Below are positions 61,194 to 64,000 of a stretch of DNA of 64,000 nt, piece by piece. Positions within the stretch are counted from its first letter, which is position 1. Every line of letters begins with the position of its first letter. The DNA is taken from assembly GCA_023230925.1 (NCBI GenBank), contig JALNWK010000008.1:1-64000 (forward strand), written 5' to 3'. The notes under the pieces were generated by a model. That model made no database searches, had not been told where the DNA came from, and saw only the letters and a list, made by a program, of their open reading frames with translations. This stretch comes from Limnochordia bacterium (GTDB lineage Bacteria; Bacillota; Limnochordia; DUMW01). A program made the translations under genes and the position numbers.

Positions 61194-61814
61194 CTACACC
61201 TCGATTACATAGTACCCGGATACATTAATGACCTTGGTGTTGTTTACTTCGGTTAGGCGATCCCGGTTTAGGAACACAATCCGGGTATGTCCGTGTAGAA
61301 AGTAGCGGGGTGAGTAGCGGGTAATCAGGTCGCGGAAAATGGTAAAGCCGCGGTGCACGTGATCCTTACCCTCATGTACCCCCGCCGGTGGTGCATGGGT
61401 GACGATAATATCTACTCCTTGATGCTTCCGCAGCTGCCGCCGTAATTTGAATACCTGCCACCGCATTTGCCGCTCGGTACGCTGCACCCCTTCACCATTG
61501 TAATATCTACTTCCCTCAAGCCCTAAGATCCGCAGGCCCTTATACACCACAAGCTTGTCTGAGATATCGTCGCATCCTTCGGGAGGACGCTCATCGTAGT
61601 GGGCATCATGGTTGCCCCGGACATAGAAGAGCGGAGCGTTGATCATGGTGACTAAAAAGGATAAATACCGGCTGTCTAAATCGCCGCATGAAATAACTAG
61701 ATCGATATCAGTCCACTTTTCCCGATCAAAGTGATCGTATAAATAGGCATGGGGGTAATCACTTACAGCAAGGATCTTCAATGGTTTAGATGCTTGTCTA
61801 TCTTCAGTGCTCAT
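61194..61814 (-). CDS. metallophosphoesterase
   Basis: 206 residues of the calcineurin-like kind. LAVSDYPHAYLYDHFD, DLVISCGDLDSRYL, FYVRGNHDAHY, IIVTHAPPAG and YFLHGHTRIVFL supply the two-metal site. It may cut a phosphodiester or cyclic nucleotide; substrate unknown. Convergent with the DUF815 gene. Confidence 0.88.
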   Translation of the reverse strand: MSTEDRQASKPLKILAVSDYPHAYLYDHFDREKWTDIDLVISCGDLDSRYLSFLVTMINAPLFYVRGNHDAHYDERPPEGCDDISDKLVVYKGLRILGLEGSRYYNGEGVQRTERQMRWQVFKLRRQLRKHQGVDIIVTHAPPAGVHEGKDHVHRGFTIFRDLITRYSPRYFLHGHTRIVFLNRDRLTEVNNTKVINVSGYYVIEV

Positions 61815-61921
61815 CCTATTCCTCCGTCCACCCCCGCAAGAACCAGGAGTCTGTACGAGGATTATACCACAAACTGCTTTTGCCGGGTAGTTTCCTCAAA
61901 ACGCTTCCTAGTCCATAGGCA

Positions 61922-61950
61922 TTGTTGAGGGACTAAGTGTGTGCTAGAAT
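61922..61950 (+). promoter_or_regulatory. SigA-type promoter for the HD gene
   Basis: TTGTTG (61922-61927), 17-base spacer, TAGAAT (61945-61950) with TGC before the -10 (extended -10). Confidence 0.6.
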
Positions 61951-61983
61951 GTAGAAGTGAAACTAGGGGCAGGAGGGTTTTGA

Positions 61984-62682
61984 ATGATCACTTTTCAACA
62001 AATCAAGGATAATCCGGATTTTCGCCTAATGATTGAAAAGGCCAATGAGTACCTAACGACCCGAGGGTATACCGAGCATGGTATGCGCCACGTTAACTAC
62101 GTATCTCGGGTGACCGCCTACATCCTACAATCATTGGGTTATCCCGCCCGTACTGTGGAATTGGGTGCCATCACAGGCTACTTACACGATATTGGTAATA
62201 TGCATAACCGGAAGTACCACGGACCTACAGGTGCAAATATAGTCTTTCATGAGCTTCGGAAACTGGATATGCCTCTAGAGGAGATCACCCAGATTACCAC
62301 CGCCATCGCAAACCATGAAGAGGAGATTGGACATCCGGTAAGCCCTATCTCGGCAGCACTGATTATTGCGGATAAGAGTGATGCCCATCGGACCCGGACC
62401 AATAAGAAGAACTCCACTGACATCCATGACCGGGTAAACCTAGCCATTAGTCAGTCGAAGGTTACCGTAGATGAACCAAATCAGATCATTGCCCTAGAGA
62501 TCGAGTTTGACAATCGTATCTGCCAGGTAATGGACTATTTCACCATCTATCTGTCCCGGATGGATATGTGTAAAAGAGCAGCTGATTTACTAGGGTGTCG
62601 TTTTCGTCTGGTCATTAACGGCTTAGAAATGTTAGGTCATGTAGGAAGCAAAGCAACCTTACGGGTCCAAAGCGGCGCCTAA
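61984..62682 (+). CDS. HD-domain phosphohydrolase
   Basis: 232 residues. YTEHGMRHVNYVSRVTAYIL, TGYLHDIGNMHNRKYHGPTG and IANHEEEIGHPVSPISAALI then IADKSDAHRTRT carry the HD metal residues. It likely hydrolyses a nucleotide or a phosphate ester. ATG at 61984 has AGGAGGG five bases upstream. Confidence 0.87.
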   Translation: MITFQQIKDNPDFRLMIEKANEYLTTRGYTEHGMRHVNYVSRVTAYILQSLGYPARTVELGAITGYLHDIGNMHNRKYHGPTGANIVFHELRKLDMPLEEITQITTAIANHEEEIGHPVSPISAALIIADKSDAHRTRTNKKNSTDIHDRVNLAISQSKVTVDEPNQIIALEIEFDNRICQVMDYFTIYLSRMDMCKRAADLLGCRFRLVINGLEMLGHVGSKATLRVQSGA

Positions 62683-62705
62683 TCGCAACAAGAATGCAAT
62701 ACAGG

Positions 62706-62734
62706 TCAAAAACGCCTCCAAAACATGGAGGCGT
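62706..62734 (-). terminator. intrinsic terminator after the lipoprotein gene
   Basis: Minus strand ACGCCTCC, 7-base loop, GGAGGCGT followed by TTTTGACC. An 8-bp GC-rich stem with T-run, just after the lipoprotein stop at 62742. It also serves as a stem for the convergent HD gene. Confidence 0.8.
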
Positions 62735-62741
62735 CGCCAGC

Positions 62742-63317
62742 CTAAATCTGTATGTTTTTGACCTCGACACTGATATCATCAATGTAGAATGTAAAATCAT
62801 CATGGTACTCTGGATTAAGCCCCAAAGCCACCCAAATCACGCCATATTGGTCCAGCTCTAATATGGTCTCATACTCATATACCCGCCAACTACGAGAGCC
62901 TTCTGGGTAATCAAGTCTTTGAAATTCCTGAATATTTGCCGGGGCCCTCGTTCCGACATAGGCCCGGGCGTCCCAAAACATACTCTGATCTTCGGTATAT
63001 AGGGCAAACTTAATCACTACCTGGACCTGGGCATAGGAGAAAGCCTCTAGGGGCTTTTCTATCCACAGCGCGTAGGGTCTTTCGGATAGGCTCTTGTAAA
63101 ATGATGCCTTAAGAGCATAATCACCGCTTCGCGCATATCGTGTATCCCGCTCCAGTCTCCACGGATTCTGGTATCCGGAAACAGCGGGATCAACCCAGAC
63201 CTCCCACCTTCCCCGATCATCTTCGAATCCATATTCATCTGAAAACAAGATCTTTACTTCACAGCCAGCAGTAATAACAACTAGTATAACCAACACTATG
63301 GGCAACAACCGTCGCAT
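62742..63317 (-). CDS. lipoprotein with beta-sandwich, possible carbohydrate-binding
   Basis: 191 residues. Signal with lipobox VITAGC, then a beta-sandwich-like domain of about 165 residues rich in aromatic residues (GDYALKASFYKSLSERPYAL, AQVQVVIKFALYTEDQSMFW, FTFYIDDISVEV). The end resembles the final strand of CBM-like modules. ATG at 63317 has AAAGGAG upstream; the longer frame to 63488 does not. Membrane-anchored, ligand unknown. Confidence 0.75.
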   Translation of the reverse strand: MRRLLPIVLVILVVITAGCEVKILFSDEYGFEDDRGRWEVWVDPAVSGYQNPWRLERDTRYARSGDYALKASFYKSLSERPYALWIEKPLEAFSYAQVQVVIKFALYTEDQSMFWDARAYVGTRAPANIQEFQRLDYPEGSRSWRVYEYETILELDQYGVIWVALGLNPEYHDDFTFYIDDISVEVKNIQI

Positions 63318-63397
63318 GATACCAACTCCTTTCCCCATAAATCTAGACGACGGAAAACTAACACCGTTTTTGTATATACCCAAGCTCCGTAATCTGA

Positions 63398-64000
63398 TTA
63401 GTACCGTTCCAGGCCAATTTTGGCCACACCTGTATTCAGTGAAATGGTGTACTTCGTACCGGCAATAGAATAACCTTCGTCCATCCACGTTCTATCATCG
63501 ATCTGTAAGAGCCCTTTTTGGAAGTTCTTGGCGGTGATTCCGCCTTTACTAATAACCTTTACTCCGGCATTACGTGGCACCCGAATGGTCACATTGCCCA
63601 CCCCGCCGTTTATGTTGATACTTGCCTCAACCTGGGAATCCCCGAGGATAATATCCAGATCTCCTGCGCCCACGTCCACATTCATGCTCTTCACCACTGC
63701 AGAACGTAGATCCGCCTCTAGCTTACCAGCACCCATCTTGATCACTAAGTGCCAGGGAACCTGATTAGCAATAAACACCTCACCCTTAGCACGACGGGAG
63801 CCACCAAAAAACCAGTCTTTCCTCGGAAGAGACAGGGAGTACTCAGCGACGCTACCGATGCGGGTTACCTCCCACCTTGGCGCCTGGTCGTAGACCGAGA
63901 AGGTGGAGTTAACCATCTGCAATGAGGGCTCTGCCTTCACCTCCAGGCTACCTGCGGGAATATCCATGTGCAACCGACCCTCGGAAACATCACCGGGAAA
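63398..64000 (-). CDS. toastrack-type surface protein, partial
   Basis: The frame is open to the window end, so the N-terminus is missing. About 200 residues are visible, rich in parallel beta repeats: LVIKMGAGKLEADLRSAVVK, MNVDVGAGDLDIILGDSQVE, ININGGVGNVTIRVPRNAGV. This is the repeat pattern of LiaF-C-terminal/DUF2154-like toastrack domains, which often end envelope stress proteins. The sequence before 63973 continues without a stop (GDVSEGRLHMDIP), so the start lies beyond 64000. Confidence 0.75.
   Translation of the reverse strand, partial: FPGDVSEGRLHMDIPAGSLEVKAEPSLQMVNSTFSVYDQAPRWEVTRIGSVAEYSLSLPRKDWFFGGSRRAKGEVFIANQVPWHLVIKMGAGKLEADLRSAVVKSMNVDVGAGDLDIILGDSQVEASININGGVGNVTIRVPRNAGVKVISKGGITAKNFQKGLLQIDDRTWMDEGYSIAGTKYTISLNTGVAKIGLERY

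Noticed and set aside
1..64000. tRNA, rRNA, CRISPR, insertion sequence and phage genes
   Set aside because: None recognised by eye on either strand; a tRNA scan and an IS search would settle it.

Overview
The window reads as chromosomal DNA from an anaerobic, endospore-forming member of the Bacillota. Evidence: a dacF-spoIIAA-spoIIAB-sigF cluster beside xerD, deoB, a pyrimidine-nucleoside phosphorylase and spoIIM, plus spoVK, codY, a RsfA-like regulator, a 2-oxoacid:ferredoxin oxidoreductase and a radical-SAM sulfatase maturase of the oxygen-independent kind. Strong Shine-Dalgarno sites, frequent TTG and GTG starts and TTGACA/TATAAT promoters fit this. An ExbB-ExbD-TonB set next to a protein with one SLH domain, a very long coiled coil and a terminal hydrophobic helix suggests a diderm (two-membrane) lineage such as Limnochordia; this placement is inference. 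No rRNA, tRNA, CRISPR array, transposase or phage gene was recognised.

Layout. 0-1.5 kb: a Cys-type sulfatase. 1.7-4.1 kb: four tightly packed minus-strand genes (spoVK, a small GTPase, a membrane protein with two matching Asp-rich motifs, a small membrane protein with a Cys cluster). 4.3-7.9 kb: amidase lipoprotein, speE, speD and a divergent ThyX-like protein. 8.0-17.2 kb: DUF134 regulator, sulfatase maturase, miaB, PRC-barrel protein, mutS, mutL, miaA, DUF1540 protein. 17.7-20.5 kb: small proteins, LysM protein, RsfA-like regulator and codY with a long leader. 20.5-27.2 kb: the envelope operon exbB-exbD-tonB-secreted protein-SLH/coiled-coil protein-small secreted protein. 27.2-28.3 kb is largely non-coding. 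28.3-31.3 kb: ROK regulator, split chromate transporter, GNAT acetyltransferase. 31.5-39.7 kb: sporulation and nucleoside-salvage cluster. 40.0-46.0 kb: EndoQ-like nuclease, DUF3866 protein, M20 peptidase and the four-subunit oxidoreductase. 46.3-57.6 kb: pnp, rpsO, ribF, truB, nrnA, rbfA, ylxP, infB, ylxQ, ylxR, nusA, rimP. 57.7-64 kb: small unknowns, PHP phosphatase, DUF815 ATPase, metallophosphoesterase, HD protein, lipoprotein and a toastrack-type protein cut by the window end.

The most unusual parts are the 20.8-27.2 kb envelope operon, which combines a proton-driven TonB motor with a probable outer-membrane tether in a spore former; the spoVK-linked four-gene module; the ThyX-like protein with a broken signature motif; and several 5' leaders with visible structure (codY, spoIIM, rimP and the speD-speE gap). 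Many start codons were moved from the longest reading frame to an internal ATG, GTG or TTG because a strong ribosome binding site sits just upstream of it.
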